Of a DNA stretch of 64,000 nucleotides, positions 18,170-26,597 are shown in pieces (positions within the stretch are counted from its first letter, which is position 1; every line of letters begins with the position of its first letter). The position numbers and the translations under genes are program-made. Below the pieces are notes generated by a model. It was not told where the DNA came from, did no database searches, and saw only the letters and a program-made list of their open reading frames with translations. This DNA comes from Equibacterium sp963662035 (lineage in GTDB: Bacteria > Bacteroidota > Bacteroidia > Bacteroidales > UBA932), in NCBI GenBank assembly GCA_963662035.1, contig CAVLDO010000002.1:1-64000 (forward strand), in the 5' to 3' direction.

Positions 18170-19207
18170 TTAGAGCTTATAGTCCGCTGCACGGGAGATT
18201 GGAGCCTTGTCAAGAGGGCAGAAAAGCCCTTTCTGATACTTGTAATGGCCCACAATGGCGATCATCGCCGCATTGTCGGTGGTGAAGCGCAATTCGGGCA
18301 GAAAACAGCTCCAGCCGCGCTTTGCCCCCTCGGCGGTTATGGCCCCGCGCAGCGCCGAATTGGCCGCCACGCCTCCGCCCGCCACAATCTGCTTGATGCC
18401 GGTGGTCTGGGTTGCCTTAATCAGCTTCTTCATAAGGATATCCACCAGGTCGCGCTGGAAACTTGCGCAGATGTCGTTTTTATGTTTTTCTATAAAATCA
18501 GGGTCTTCTTTGAGAGAATCCCGCAGAAAGTAGAGCAGTGATGTCTTGATGCCGCTGAAGCTGAAGTCCAGCCCCGGGATGTTGGGCTTGGCAAAGCGGA
18601 ATTTGCCGCTGTCCCCCTCCTTGGCCATCCGGTCGATTACCGGGCCGCCGGGGTAGCCCAGATCAAGCATCTTGGCGCACTTGTCAAAAGCCTCGCCCAC
18701 GGCGTCGTCTATCGTCTGCCCCAGCACGGTGAATTCAAGGTAGTCGTCCACACGCACGATCTGGGTGTGCCCGCCTGAGACCAGCAGCGCCAGAAAGGGG
18801 AACTGCGGCTGATTGTTGTCGCGCCCTTCAACTTTTATAAAGTGCGATAAAATGTGCCCTTGAAGGTGGTTTACCTCAATCATCGGTTTGCCTGAAGAGA
18901 GGGCCAGCCCCTTGGCGAAGGAGGTACCCACGATAAGGCTGCCCAGCAGCCCGGGGCCGCGGGTGTATGCAATCGCATCCACCTGAGACATCTCCACGCC
19001 CGCCTGCACCAGCGCCTGGGATACTACCGGCAGGATGTTCTGCTGATGGGCGCGGGAGGCGAGCTCGGGAATCACTCCGCCGTATTTGCGGTGAACCTCC
19101 TGGGAGGCCATCACGTTGGAAAGCAGCCAGCCATCTTTAAGCACTGCTGCAGATGTGTCATCGCAAGATGACTCAATTCCGAGGATTATGGTTTTTTTGT
19201 CAATCAT
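18170..19207 (-). CDS. tsaD: tRNA N6-adenosine threonylcarbamoyltransferase
   Basis: Transfers threonylcarbamoyl to A37 of ANN-decoding tRNAs (t6A). The 345-residue protein has the Kae1/TsaD signatures ILGIESSCDDTSAAVL, GGVIPELASRAH, the metal-binding pair in VNHLQGHILSHF, LLVSGGHTQIV, and the C-terminal VAGGVAANSALR and TDNAAMIAIVGHY. It starts nine bases after the end of the aminotransferase gene on the same strand, so the two probably share a transcript. An 86-base gap with GC-rich hairpins separates it from the convergent flavoprotein gene. Confidence 0.97.
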   Translation of the reverse strand: MIDKKTIILGIESSCDDTSAAVLKDGWLLSNVMASQEVHRKYGGVIPELASRAHQQNILPVVSQALVQAGVEMSQVDAIAYTRGPGLLGSLIVGTSFAKGLALSSGKPMIEVNHLQGHILSHFIKVEGRDNNQPQFPFLALLVSGGHTQIVRVDDYLEFTVLGQTIDDAVGEAFDKCAKMLDLGYPGGPVIDRMAKEGDSGKFRFAKPNIPGLDFSFSGIKTSLLYFLRDSLKEDPDFIEKHKNDICASFQRDLVDILMKKLIKATQTTGIKQIVAGGGVAANSALRGAITAEGAKRGWSCFLPELRFTTDNAAMIAIVGHYKYQKGLFCPLDKAPISRAADYKL

Positions 19208-19216
19208 AGCTTTAAA

Positions 19217-20416
19217 TTACTTTACCCTTCCGGGGTAAGCCTCGAGAGCCTTCTCGAGCACGATGAGGGCTTTCTTGAGATCTTCACTCTTGAGCACGTA
19301 TGCCATACGGACCTCGTCGCGGCCGATACCCTCCGTGGTGTAGAATCCGCTGGCGGGGGCCATCATAACCGTGGAGTTGTTGTAAGAGAAACTCTCCAAA
19401 CACCACTGGCAGAACTTGTCGCTGTCGTCTACCGGAAGTTTTGCTACAGTATAGAAGGCGCCCATCGGAATGGGGGAGTAAACTCCGGGAATCTTGTTGA
19501 GACCGTCGATGAGGCACTTGCGCCTCTCAAGATACTCTTCATACACCTCGCTGGTGTACTCCTCGGGAGCGTCCAGCGCCGCCTCGGCGGCAATCTGTCC
19601 GATGAGGGGCGGACTCAGGCGGGCCTGGCAGAACTTCATCACGGTCTTGCGCAGCTCCCTGTTTTTGGTGATGAGGGCGCCGATGCGGATGCCGCAGGCC
19701 GAATAGCGCTTTGACACAGAGTCGATGAGCACCACGTTCTGCTCGATTCCCTTCAGGTGGCAGGCGCTGATGTAGGGGGTGCCGGCATAGACAAACTCGC
19801 GGTACACCTCATCGCTGAAGAGGTAGAGGTCGTATTTTTGCACCAAATCGCGGATCTGCTCCATCTCCTTGCGGTTGTAAAGGTAGCCGGTGGGGTTGTT
19901 GGGGTTGCAGATTAGGATGGCCTTGGTGTGCTCGTTTATCAGGGCCTCGAACTTGTCAACCTTGGGCAGGCAGAACCCCTCTTCTATGGTGGTGGTCACA
20001 GTGCGGATAACCGCCCCCGCCGAGATTGCGAAGGCCATATAATTGGCATAGGCCGGCTCGGGCACGATGATTTCGTCGCCCGGGTTGAGGCAGGACAGGA
20101 ATGCGAAGAGCACCGCCTCGCTGCCGCCGGTGGTGATGATGATATCGTCTGCTGTGACATTGATGTTGAATTTCTTGTAATAGCCTACCAGCTTTTCGCG
20201 ATACTGGCGGTAACCCTGACTCGGGCTGTATTCCAGAATCTTTCTGTCAATGTTGCGGATGGCCTCTATCGCCACCTCGGGAGTGGGCAGGTCGGGCTGT
20301 CCGATATTGAGGTGGTATACGTGAATTCCGCGCGCCTTTGCGGCATCTGCAAGCGGAGCCAGCCTCCTGATAGGCGAGGCGGGCATCAGATTTCCACGAT
20401 TGGAAATTACAGGCAT
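19217..20416 (-). CDS. Class I/II PLP-dependent aminotransferase (aspartate-type)
   Basis: A 399-residue fold-type I aminotransferase. It has the substrate-binding start with LNIGQPDLPTPE, TTGGSEAVLFAF, the CNPNNPTGYLYN stretch that binds PLP, DEVYREFVY, the Schiff-base lysine in DSVSKRYSACGIRIG, and a C-terminal arginine region GRDEVRMAYV. Members of this group act on aspartate, and some on aromatic or prephenate substrates; the sequence alone does not settle the substrate. It is first in a unit with tsaD and divergent from the M16 peptidase. Confidence 0.88.
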   Translation of the reverse strand: MPVISNRGNLMPASPIRRLAPLADAAKARGIHVYHLNIGQPDLPTPEVAIEAIRNIDRKILEYSPSQGYRQYREKLVGYYKKFNINVTADDIIITTGGSEAVLFAFLSCLNPGDEIIVPEPAYANYMAFAISAGAVIRTVTTTIEEGFCLPKVDKFEALINEHTKAILICNPNNPTGYLYNRKEMEQIRDLVQKYDLYLFSDEVYREFVYAGTPYISACHLKGIEQNVVLIDSVSKRYSACGIRIGALITKNRELRKTVMKFCQARLSPPLIGQIAAEAALDAPEEYTSEVYEEYLERRKCLIDGLNKIPGVYSPIPMGAFYTVAKLPVDDSDKFCQWCLESFSYNNSTVMMAPASGFYTTEGIGRDEVRMAYVLKSEDLKKALIVLEKALEAYPGRVK

Positions 20417-20474
20417 AAGTCTTTATAAGAAACGGTTACTAAATACAAAATTGCGGCGAAGGTATAAAAAATGG

Positions 20475-20482
20475 TATATTTG
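20475..20482 (+). promoter_or_regulatory. -7 box TATATTTG of the M16 peptidase gene
   Basis: Exact match to TAnnTTTG, 26 bases before the ATG at 20509, followed by an A-rich leader. Confidence 0.7.
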
Positions 20483-20508
20483 CGCAAAACTCTAAGAAAC
20501 ACCAAAAA

Positions 20509-23406
20509 ATGAAAAAATTATTTCTGCTCTTTTCGGTGTCGCTTCTCGCCCTGGCTTCCTGTACAAACAATTACGAGAGCTATGAGGGGGACCCTCTGAA
20601 CACCAAAATCTACACTTTGGACAACGGGCTCAAGATTTATATGTCCGTCAACAAAGACGAACCCCGCCTGCAGACGGCCATCTGCGCAAGAGTGGGCGGC
20701 AAGAACGACCCCGCCATCACCACCGGTATGGCACACTATCTGGAGCACCTGCTCTTCAAGGGGAGCGAAAGCTTCGGCACCACCAACTACGAGTTGGAAA
20801 AGCCGCTGCTGGACTCCATCGCCGACCTTTTTGAGATTTACCGCGTGACGGCCGACGAGGCGCAGCGCACTGCCCTCTACCATAAGATCGACTCCTTCAG
20901 CTACGAGGCCTCCAAAATCGCCATTCCAAACGAATATGACAAGCTGATGGCCGCCATAGGAGCCACCGGCACCAACGCCTTCACCTCGCAGGACATCACC
21001 TGCTATGTGGAGGATATCCCTTCCAACCAGATTGACAATTGGGCCCGCATCCAGGCCGACCGCTTTATGCACCCCGTGATCCGCGGCTTCCACACCGAGC
21101 TGGAGACCATCTACGAGGAGAAGAATATGTCCCTGACGCAGGACGGCCGCAAGGTCAACGCCGCGCTGCTGGAGGCCCTCTTCCCCCATCACCCCTACGG
21201 CACCCAGACCGTAATCGGCACCCAGGAGCATCTCAAGAATCCCTCCATCAAGATGGTGAAAGAGTACCACGACACCTACTATGTGCCCAACAATATGGCC
21301 GTCTGCGTGAGCGGCGATTTTGATCCCGACAGCTTTGTGAAGATCATAGAGAAATACTTTGGCGCAATGGAGCCCGGCGAGGTTCCCGAGCTGCAGTTCG
21401 CCCCCGAGCCCGAAATCACCGCCCCGGTGGAGAAGGAGGTCTTCGGCCTCGACGCCGAGAGCGTGTACCTGGCCTGGAGGCTCCCCGGCATAGGCAAGGA
21501 CTACACGGTCGATCCCGTGGCAAACATTGCCTCGTCGCTGCTCTATAACGGCACCGCCGGTCTGATTGACCTGAACGTGAACCGGCAGCAGAAGGCCCTC
21601 TTCGCGGGCGCCTTCTACGACTCTATGGCCGACTACGCAATGCTCGAGGCCGTGGGACAGCCCGGACAGGGGCAGACCCTGGAGCAGGTGCGCGACATAA
21701 TTCTTGAGGAGGTGGCCAAGCTGCGCGGCGGCCAGTTCACCGACGAGGATGTGCAGGCCTGCATCAACAATGCCCACCTGGACCGGATGAGCGAGCTTGC
21801 CGACAACTCCGAACGCGCCACCGGATATGCGATGAACTTCGCCTACGGCGTTGACTGGAAAAACGTTGTGGAGAATATGAAGGCGATTGAAAAAGTCACC
21901 AAGGCAGACGTCGTGGATTTCGCGAACAAATATCTCTGCGACAACAACTATGCGGTGGTTTACAAACGCACCGGCGAGGATACCGGCATTCAGAAGATAG
22001 CCGCTCCCGCCATCACCCCCATCTTTATGAACCGCGACACCTCCAGCGCCTTCCTGCGCGAGATTGTGGCCAATGTGCCCGCGCCCATCGAGCCGGTGTT
22101 CGTGGATTTCTCCAAGGATCTCTCGGTGGGCAACCTTGCCTCCAATATCGACCTTATCTACAAGAAGAACACCCGCAACGACATATTCACCGTGCAGTTC
22201 GTGTTCAACACAGGCACCAACGACCGCCCCGTGCTTGGCTACGCCGGCGACTATCTCAGCTATCTGGGCACCCCCACGATGAGCAGCGAGGAGTTCTCCC
22301 GCAAGATGTATGCGCTGGCCTGCTCTTATGACCTGTCTGCCGGCGGCAACACCTTCACCCTCTCGGTGACCGGTCTGGGCGAAAATATGGGCGAAGCCGT
22401 ATCTCTGGTGGAGGATCTCATCGCCAATGCCGAGGGCAACGACGCAGTCCTGTCAAACCTCAAGAACGACTATTTCCAGAGCCGCATCAACAACAAGATG
22501 GGGCAGAGCAGCAATTTCAACGCCCTTATGAGATATCTGCTCTTCGGTCCCGAGAAGATTGCCGCGACCACATTGAGCAACGAGAGTCTCGCCGCCCTTA
22601 CCAGCGATGAACTGCTTGGAGCTGTGCGCGAGGTGTTCTCCAAGCAGCACGAGGTGCACTACTACGGCCCCGCAAGCGAGCAGGATGTCAAGGCCTGCCT
22701 GGCAGCCAGCCACACCGTGAGCGCGAATCCCGAGCCTCTGACAAAGAAGTTCGACGACTGCGTGAGCGTAAGTTCCAGCACCGTATATTTTGCACACTAC
22801 GACGCCCGCCAGCTCTACTACTACCAGTTCTCTGCCGACGACACCAAGTTCGACATGGCCAGCGAGCCGCTGCGCAACCTCTACAACGAGTATTTCGGCG
22901 GCAGCATGAATGCCGTGGTGTTCCAGGAGATGCGTGAAGCCCGCGGTCTGGCATACACCGCCCAGGCAACCTTGAGCCGTCCCCGCCACGCCGGCGGCAA
23001 ATACAACTACGGCGCATTCATAGCCACCCAGAACGACAAGCTGCAGGCTGCCGTGGAGGCATTTGACGACATAATAAACAATATGCCGGTGAGCGAGAAT
23101 GCCTTTGCCATCGCCAAGGACGCCATCCTCTCCCGCCTGCGCACGGAGCGCATCATCGGCATCGACGTGATTAACCAGTATGTCAACTGCCGCGATATGG
23201 GGCTTGACGAGCCGCTTTCGCGCCTGCTGTTCGAGAAGGTGCAGACCCTCACTCTGGACGATGTGGTCGCCTATCAGCAGAAGTGGGTCAAGGGACGCAA
23301 GTACAACTACGGAATTCTGGGCGACGAGAAGGATATGGATATGGAGTTCCTCTCGACGCTCGGCCCCGTGAAGATGCTTTCCCAGGAAGAAATCTTCGGC
23401 TATTAG
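20509..23406 (+). CDS. M16-family zinc metallopeptidase, lipoprotein
   Basis: A 965-residue two-lobed insulinase/pitrilysin-family protease. The signal peptide ends in the lipobox LALASC (Cys18), so the protein is probably anchored to a membrane on the periplasmic side. The inverted zinc motif HYLEH is at residues 76-80, with a downstream Glu in the region around LETIYEEKNMS. The second M16 half is catalytically silent, as usual. Such proteins degrade peptides in the envelope. It is monocistronic, with its own -7 box and a terminator 20 bases after the stop. Confidence 0.93.
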   Translation: MKKLFLLFSVSLLALASCTNNYESYEGDPLNTKIYTLDNGLKIYMSVNKDEPRLQTAICARVGGKNDPAITTGMAHYLEHLLFKGSESFGTTNYELEKPLLDSIADLFEIYRVTADEAQRTALYHKIDSFSYEASKIAIPNEYDKLMAAIGATGTNAFTSQDITCYVEDIPSNQIDNWARIQADRFMHPVIRGFHTELETIYEEKNMSLTQDGRKVNAALLEALFPHHPYGTQTVIGTQEHLKNPSIKMVKEYHDTYYVPNNMAVCVSGDFDPDSFVKIIEKYFGAMEPGEVPELQFAPEPEITAPVEKEVFGLDAESVYLAWRLPGIGKDYTVDPVANIASSLLYNGTAGLIDLNVNRQQKALFAGAFYDSMADYAMLEAVGQPGQGQTLEQVRDIILEEVAKLRGGQFTDEDVQACINNAHLDRMSELADNSERATGYAMNFAYGVDWKNVVENMKAIEKVTKADVVDFANKYLCDNNYAVVYKRTGEDTGIQKIAAPAITPIFMNRDTSSAFLREIVANVPAPIEPVFVDFSKDLSVGNLASNIDLIYKKNTRNDIFTVQFVFNTGTNDRPVLGYAGDYLSYLGTPTMSSEEFSRKMYALACSYDLSAGGNTFTLSVTGLGENMGEAVSLVEDLIANAEGNDAVLSNLKNDYFQSRINNKMGQSSNFNALMRYLLFGPEKIAATTLSNESLAALTSDELLGAVREVFSKQHEVHYYGPASEQDVKACLAASHTVSANPEPLTKKFDDCVSVSSSTVYFAHYDARQLYYYQFSADDTKFDMASEPLRNLYNEYFGGSMNAVVFQEMREARGLAYTAQATLSRPRHAGGKYNYGAFIATQNDKLQAAVEAFDDIINNMPVSENAFAIAKDAILSRLRTERIIGIDVINQYVNCRDMGLDEPLSRLLFEKVQTLTLDDVVAYQQKWVKGRKYNYGILGDEKDMDMEFLSTLGPVKMLSQEEIFGY

Positions 23407-23427
23407 AATTCTGAGCCGAAATAATAG

Positions 23428-23463
23428 GCGGGGCCGGGCATTTGCTCCCGGTCCCGCTTTTTG
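23428..23463 (+). terminator. Rho-independent terminator after the M16 gene
   Basis: An 11-base-pair stem (GCGGGGCCGGG with CCCGGTCCCGC, one G-U pair) around an eight-base loop, then TTTTT. Confidence 0.88.
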
Positions 23464-23464
23464 T

Positions 23465-23472
23465 TATTTTTG
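23465..23472 (+). promoter_or_regulatory. -7 box TATTTTTG of the Fur-family regulator
   Basis: Match to TAnnTTTG, 24 bases before the ATG at 23497. The nonamer TGCAACGCA (23476-23484) follows at once and recurs upstream of the P-type ATPase gene. Confidence 0.6.
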
Positions 23473-23496
23473 CCCTGCAACGCAAAATATCAGGCA

Positions 23497-23928
23497 ATGA
23501 GTTCCCAGGATGCAATAATAGATGATATGATGCACCACGGCATAAAGCCCACCGCCAACCGGATTCTGATAGCCGCCGCTTTGCGCGATGCGCTGCGGCC
23601 CCTGTCGATGATGGAAATGGAGCAGCGGCTGGAAAGCGTGGACAAATCGGTGATATCCCGCACGATGGCGCTGTTCCGCGACCGCCGGTATGTGCATGTG
23701 CTGCCAGATGGGGGCGACGGCTTCCGCTATGAACTCTGTCACGCCAGAGAGCACGGCGAAGATGCATCGCGCCGCGACAGCGACACGCACGTCCACTTCT
23801 ACTGCACCAGATGCCGCCGCACGCTCTGCCTGGAACATATCCCCATACCGTCGGTGCCGCTGCCAGATGGATACGCAGAGGAGTCCTCTTACTATATGGT
23901 CACGGGCATCTGCCCCGACTGCCGCTGA
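23497..23928 (+). CDS. Fur-family metal-responsive transcription regulator
   Basis: A 143-residue Fur-family repressor. The N-terminal winged helix spans roughly residues 10-75 (KPTANRILIAAAL and the recognition helix around DKSVISRTMALF). The dimerisation half has the regulatory metal motif HVHFYCTRC and the structural zinc pairs CTRC and CPDC at the C-terminus. I took ATG 23497 as start because it leaves a normal leader after the -7 box. The next gene, 65 bases on, is a zinc/cadmium-type P-type ATPase, so a zinc-sensing role controlling efflux is the likeliest; peroxide or iron sensing cannot be excluded. The stretch TGCAACGCA occurs at both promoters and may be its operator. Confidence 0.85.
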   Translation: MSSQDAIIDDMMHHGIKPTANRILIAAALRDALRPLSMMEMEQRLESVDKSVISRTMALFRDRRYVHVLPDGGDGFRYELCHAREHGEDASRRDSDTHVHFYCTRCRRTLCLEHIPIPSVPLPDGYAEESSYYMVTGICPDCR

Positions 23929-23931
23929 CTT

Positions 23932-23946
23932 TGCAACGCAGTTGCA
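23932..23946. promoter_or_regulatory. Candidate operator TGCAAC-GCA-GTTGCA
   Basis: A perfect six-base inverted repeat with a three-base centre, 13 bases upstream of the zntA -7 box. Its left half plus centre (TGCAACGCA) also occurs just after the -7 box of the Fur-family gene (23476-23484). Assignment to that regulator is inference. Confidence 0.45.
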
Positions 23947-23958
23947 GCGCGCCCGCCA

Positions 23959-23966
23959 TACTTTTG
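23959..23966 (+). promoter_or_regulatory. -7 box TACTTTTG of the P-type ATPase gene
   Basis: Match to TAnnTTTG, 27 bases before the ATG at 23994, so the ATPase gene can be transcribed separately from the regulator gene. Confidence 0.6.
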
Positions 23967-23993
23967 CCTGCGGAAATCAAAAAAACAAAAGAT

Positions 23994-25898
23994 ATGGCAC
24001 ACGAACATCCCCACGAGCACCATCACGACGAAAGCGATGAGGTGCGCGGCACGCTTGTGAAAATCATTGCAGCGGCAGTTCTGCTGGCGGCGGCGGTAAT
24101 CGTAGAAAAAACCTGCAATCTCGCCCGCTGGCAGCTGCTGCTGGTTTATCTGATCCCTTACCTTGTATGCGGTCTCGAAACCCTCAAGGAGGCTGCCGGA
24201 AGCATCGCGCACGGCGAGGCGCTGGACGAGAACTTTCTGATGAGCGTCGCCACGATCGGTGCCCTCTGCATCGGGTTTCTTCCCGGCGCCGGAAGCCAGT
24301 TTCCGGAGGCGGTGTTCGTGATGCTGTTTTTTCAGGTAGGCGAACTGTTTGAGGGGATTGCCGAGGGGCGCAGCCGGCGCAGCATCGCCCATCTGATGGA
24401 CATACGCCCCGATGCCGCCAATCTTGAAACGCCGCAAGGGGTCAAGGTTGTGAACCCCGCCCAAGTCAAAGCGGGTGATATCATAGTGATAAAGCCGGGC
24501 GAAAAAGTCCCGATGGACGGCTCGGTAATCGAGGGCTCGTCTTCGCTTGACACAGTGGCGATTTCCGGCGAGAGTGTCCCCCGCAAAGTGGAGCGTGGGG
24601 AGCAGATATTTTCCGGCTGCGTAAACCTCAGCGGCGTGCTGCGGGTCAGGGTGGAGAAGGAGTTCGGCGAATCCACCGCATCAAAGATTCTGGAGCTGGT
24701 GGAGAACGCTTCGCAGAACAAGTCCCGTACGGAGACCTTCATCACCCGCTTTGCTAAGATATATACCCCTGTAGTAGTGCTGCTTGCTCTGCTGCTGGCC
24801 ATCGTGCCTCCGTTGCTCGGTGGTGATCCGGCCACCTGGATCTACCGCGCCCTGATGTTTCTGGTGGTGTCCTGCCCCTGCGCCCTGGTGCTGAGCGTGC
24901 CGCTCACATTCTTCGGCGGCATTGGCGGCGCCTCAAAGAAGGGAATCCTGGTCAAGGGGGGCAATTATCTCTCGGCTCTGGCAAAACTCGGCACCGTGGT
25001 TTTTGACAAGACAGGCACCCTCACCGAAGGTGTGTTCGAGGTCACAGCAGTCCATCCGGAGATGATAGAGAAAAAGGAGCTGCTGCATCTGGCCGCCCAC
25101 GTGGAGCGCTTCAGCACCCACCCGATAGCAGCCTCGCTGCGCAGCGCGTATCCTGGCGAGAAGGATGGCTGCAGCGTGGAAAACATAGAAGAAATCTCGG
25201 GAAAAGGAATAATCGCCACCGTAAACGGCCGCAAGGTGGCCGTGGGCAACTCGGCGCTGATGGACCTCTCGGGAGCCAAGTGGCACGCCTGCCACAAGAC
25301 GGGCACCATAATCCACGTGAGCATCGACGGCGTGTATGCCGGTCACATAGTGATTTCCGACCGCATCAAGAGCGACAGCCTCGAAGCCATCCGCTCTCTC
25401 AAGAGCGCAGGAGTGGCCAGGACGGTGATGCTCACGGGCGATCAGGAGGCCGTGGGCCGGGATGTGGCATCTTATCTGGAGCTGGACGAATGTTATGCAG
25501 GACTGCTCCCCGCCGGCAAGGTGGAGAAGGTGGAGGCGCTGCTTGCCTCTAAGCCCAAGGGAAGTACCCTGGCTTTTGTGGGGGACGGCATAAATGACGC
25601 CCCCGTGCTGGCGCGCGCCGATATCGGCATTGCGATGGGAGCCCTCGGCAGCGATGCCGCGATAGAGGCGGCCGATGTGGTGCTGATGGACGACAAGCCC
25701 TCCAAAGTGGCCTTGGCGGTAAAAATAGCCCGCCGTACTTTGCGTATAGCGGGCGAGAATACCTGGTTTGCGATCTGTGTCAAAGTGCTTGTGCTATCTC
25801 TGGCAGCCTGCGGCGTGGCCACTATGTGGATGGCTGTGTTCGCGGATGTGGGAGTCACCGTGCTGGCGGTGCTGAATGCGATGCGTACCCTCAAGTAG
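23994..25898 (+). CDS. zntA: Heavy-metal (Zn/Cd/Pb-type) P1B ATPase
   Basis: An inner-membrane efflux pump for soft divalent metals. The 634-residue protein starts with a histidine-rich segment (HEHPHEHHH, residues 3-11) in place of a folded heavy-metal-associated domain. It has the actuator motif SGES, the transmembrane ion-binding motif SCPCAL, the phosphorylation site DKTGTLTE, the nucleotide-domain HP motif in STHPIAA, and GDGINDAPVLARADIGIAM. The CPC motif plus a His-rich N-terminus suits Zn/Cd/Pb export. I chose the ATG at 23994 because it fits the -7 box; a longer frame runs back through the regulator gene and is spurious. It follows the Fur-family gene. Confidence 0.92.
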   Translation: MAHEHPHEHHHDESDEVRGTLVKIIAAAVLLAAAVIVEKTCNLARWQLLLVYLIPYLVCGLETLKEAAGSIAHGEALDENFLMSVATIGALCIGFLPGAGSQFPEAVFVMLFFQVGELFEGIAEGRSRRSIAHLMDIRPDAANLETPQGVKVVNPAQVKAGDIIVIKPGEKVPMDGSVIEGSSSLDTVAISGESVPRKVERGEQIFSGCVNLSGVLRVRVEKEFGESTASKILELVENASQNKSRTETFITRFAKIYTPVVVLLALLLAIVPPLLGGDPATWIYRALMFLVVSCPCALVLSVPLTFFGGIGGASKKGILVKGGNYLSALAKLGTVVFDKTGTLTEGVFEVTAVHPEMIEKKELLHLAAHVERFSTHPIAASLRSAYPGEKDGCSVENIEEISGKGIIATVNGRKVAVGNSALMDLSGAKWHACHKTGTIIHVSIDGVYAGHIVISDRIKSDSLEAIRSLKSAGVARTVMLTGDQEAVGRDVASYLELDECYAGLLPAGKVEKVEALLASKPKGSTLAFVGDGINDAPVLARADIGIAMGALGSDAAIEAADVVLMDDKPSKVALAVKIARRTLRIAGENTWFAICVKVLVLSLAACGVATMWMAVFADVGVTVLAVLNAMRTLK

Positions 25899-25912
25899 GG
25901 CGGGGAAGACGG

Positions 25913-26470
25913 TTATTCGCAGCTGCAGTTGCCGCAGCAGCCTTCGCCCTCTCCCTCGCCGCAACCGCCGCCGCAGTTTCCGCTGCACTTGCGCTCGCCG
26001 TGCAGGCCGCTCGTAAGCTCCTCTTCGGTGGCGTCGCGCACCAGCAGAATCTCTCCGGTGAAGTGAAGATCCTTGCCTGCCATCTGGTGGTTGAAGTCCA
26101 TAGTCACGCTCTCGGGGTTGATTTTGACCACGGTGCCCGGCATCACGCCGCCGCTGTTGTCCATCATCGGAACCACGTTCCCCTCAAAGAGAATGTCGGT
26201 GGCAAGCTCGCCGTCGCGCATAAAGATGCTCTTGGGCAGGTCAATCACGGCGCGCGGATCCCTCTCGCCGTAACCCTCGGCGGCGGTCAGACGGAAGTCG
26301 AAGTCATCGCCCACCTGCTTGCCCAGAAGGTTGGCCTCGAACTTGGGCAGCAGATAGCCCATTCCGAAGATGAATTCGAGCGGGCGCGAAGCGTCGCAGC
26401 TGTCGGCGATCTTGCCGTCCACTTCGAGTTGATATACAAGATGTACTACTTTGTTGTCGTCGATTTGCAT
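25913..26470 (-). CDS. slyD: SlyD-type FKBP peptidyl-prolyl isomerase
   Basis: A 185-residue prolyl isomerase and metallochaperone. The FKBP domain is split by the SlyD insert-in-flap domain: LVYQLEVDGKIADSCDASRPLEFIFGMGYLLPKFEANLLGKQVGD, then AAEGYGERDPRAVIDLPKSIF and the closing FNHQMAGKDLHFTGEI. The C-terminal tail of about 27 residues is rich in Cys and Gly (GNCGGGCGEGEGEGCCGNCS), where E. coli SlyD has a His/Cys nickel-binding tail. The ATG at 26470 gives the standard start; a longer frame upstream crosses the promoter. It sits between a zinc pump gene and an iron transporter gene. Confidence 0.92.
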   Translation of the reverse strand: MQIDDNKVVHLVYQLEVDGKIADSCDASRPLEFIFGMGYLLPKFEANLLGKQVGDDFDFRLTAAEGYGERDPRAVIDLPKSIFMRDGELATDILFEGNVVPMMDNSGGVMPGTVVKINPESVTMDFNHQMAGKDLHFTGEILLVRDATEEELTSGLHGERKCSGNCGGGCGEGEGEGCCGNCSCE

Positions 26471-26508
26471 AATGAATGTCGTAATTGATGTTAGTAATGT
26501 AATCCGCC

Positions 26509-26516
26509 CAAAGTTA
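26509..26516 (-). promoter_or_regulatory. -7 box TAACTTTG of slyD
   Basis: Minus-strand match to TAnnTTTG, 38 bases before the slyD ATG. Confidence 0.6.
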
Positions 26517-26597
26517 ATGCCTTCTTGCCGGAAAAATAAATTTTGTTTATACAAATAAAACCACGACCTTCACAAGTTATTTTCAATTGTAGCAGAT

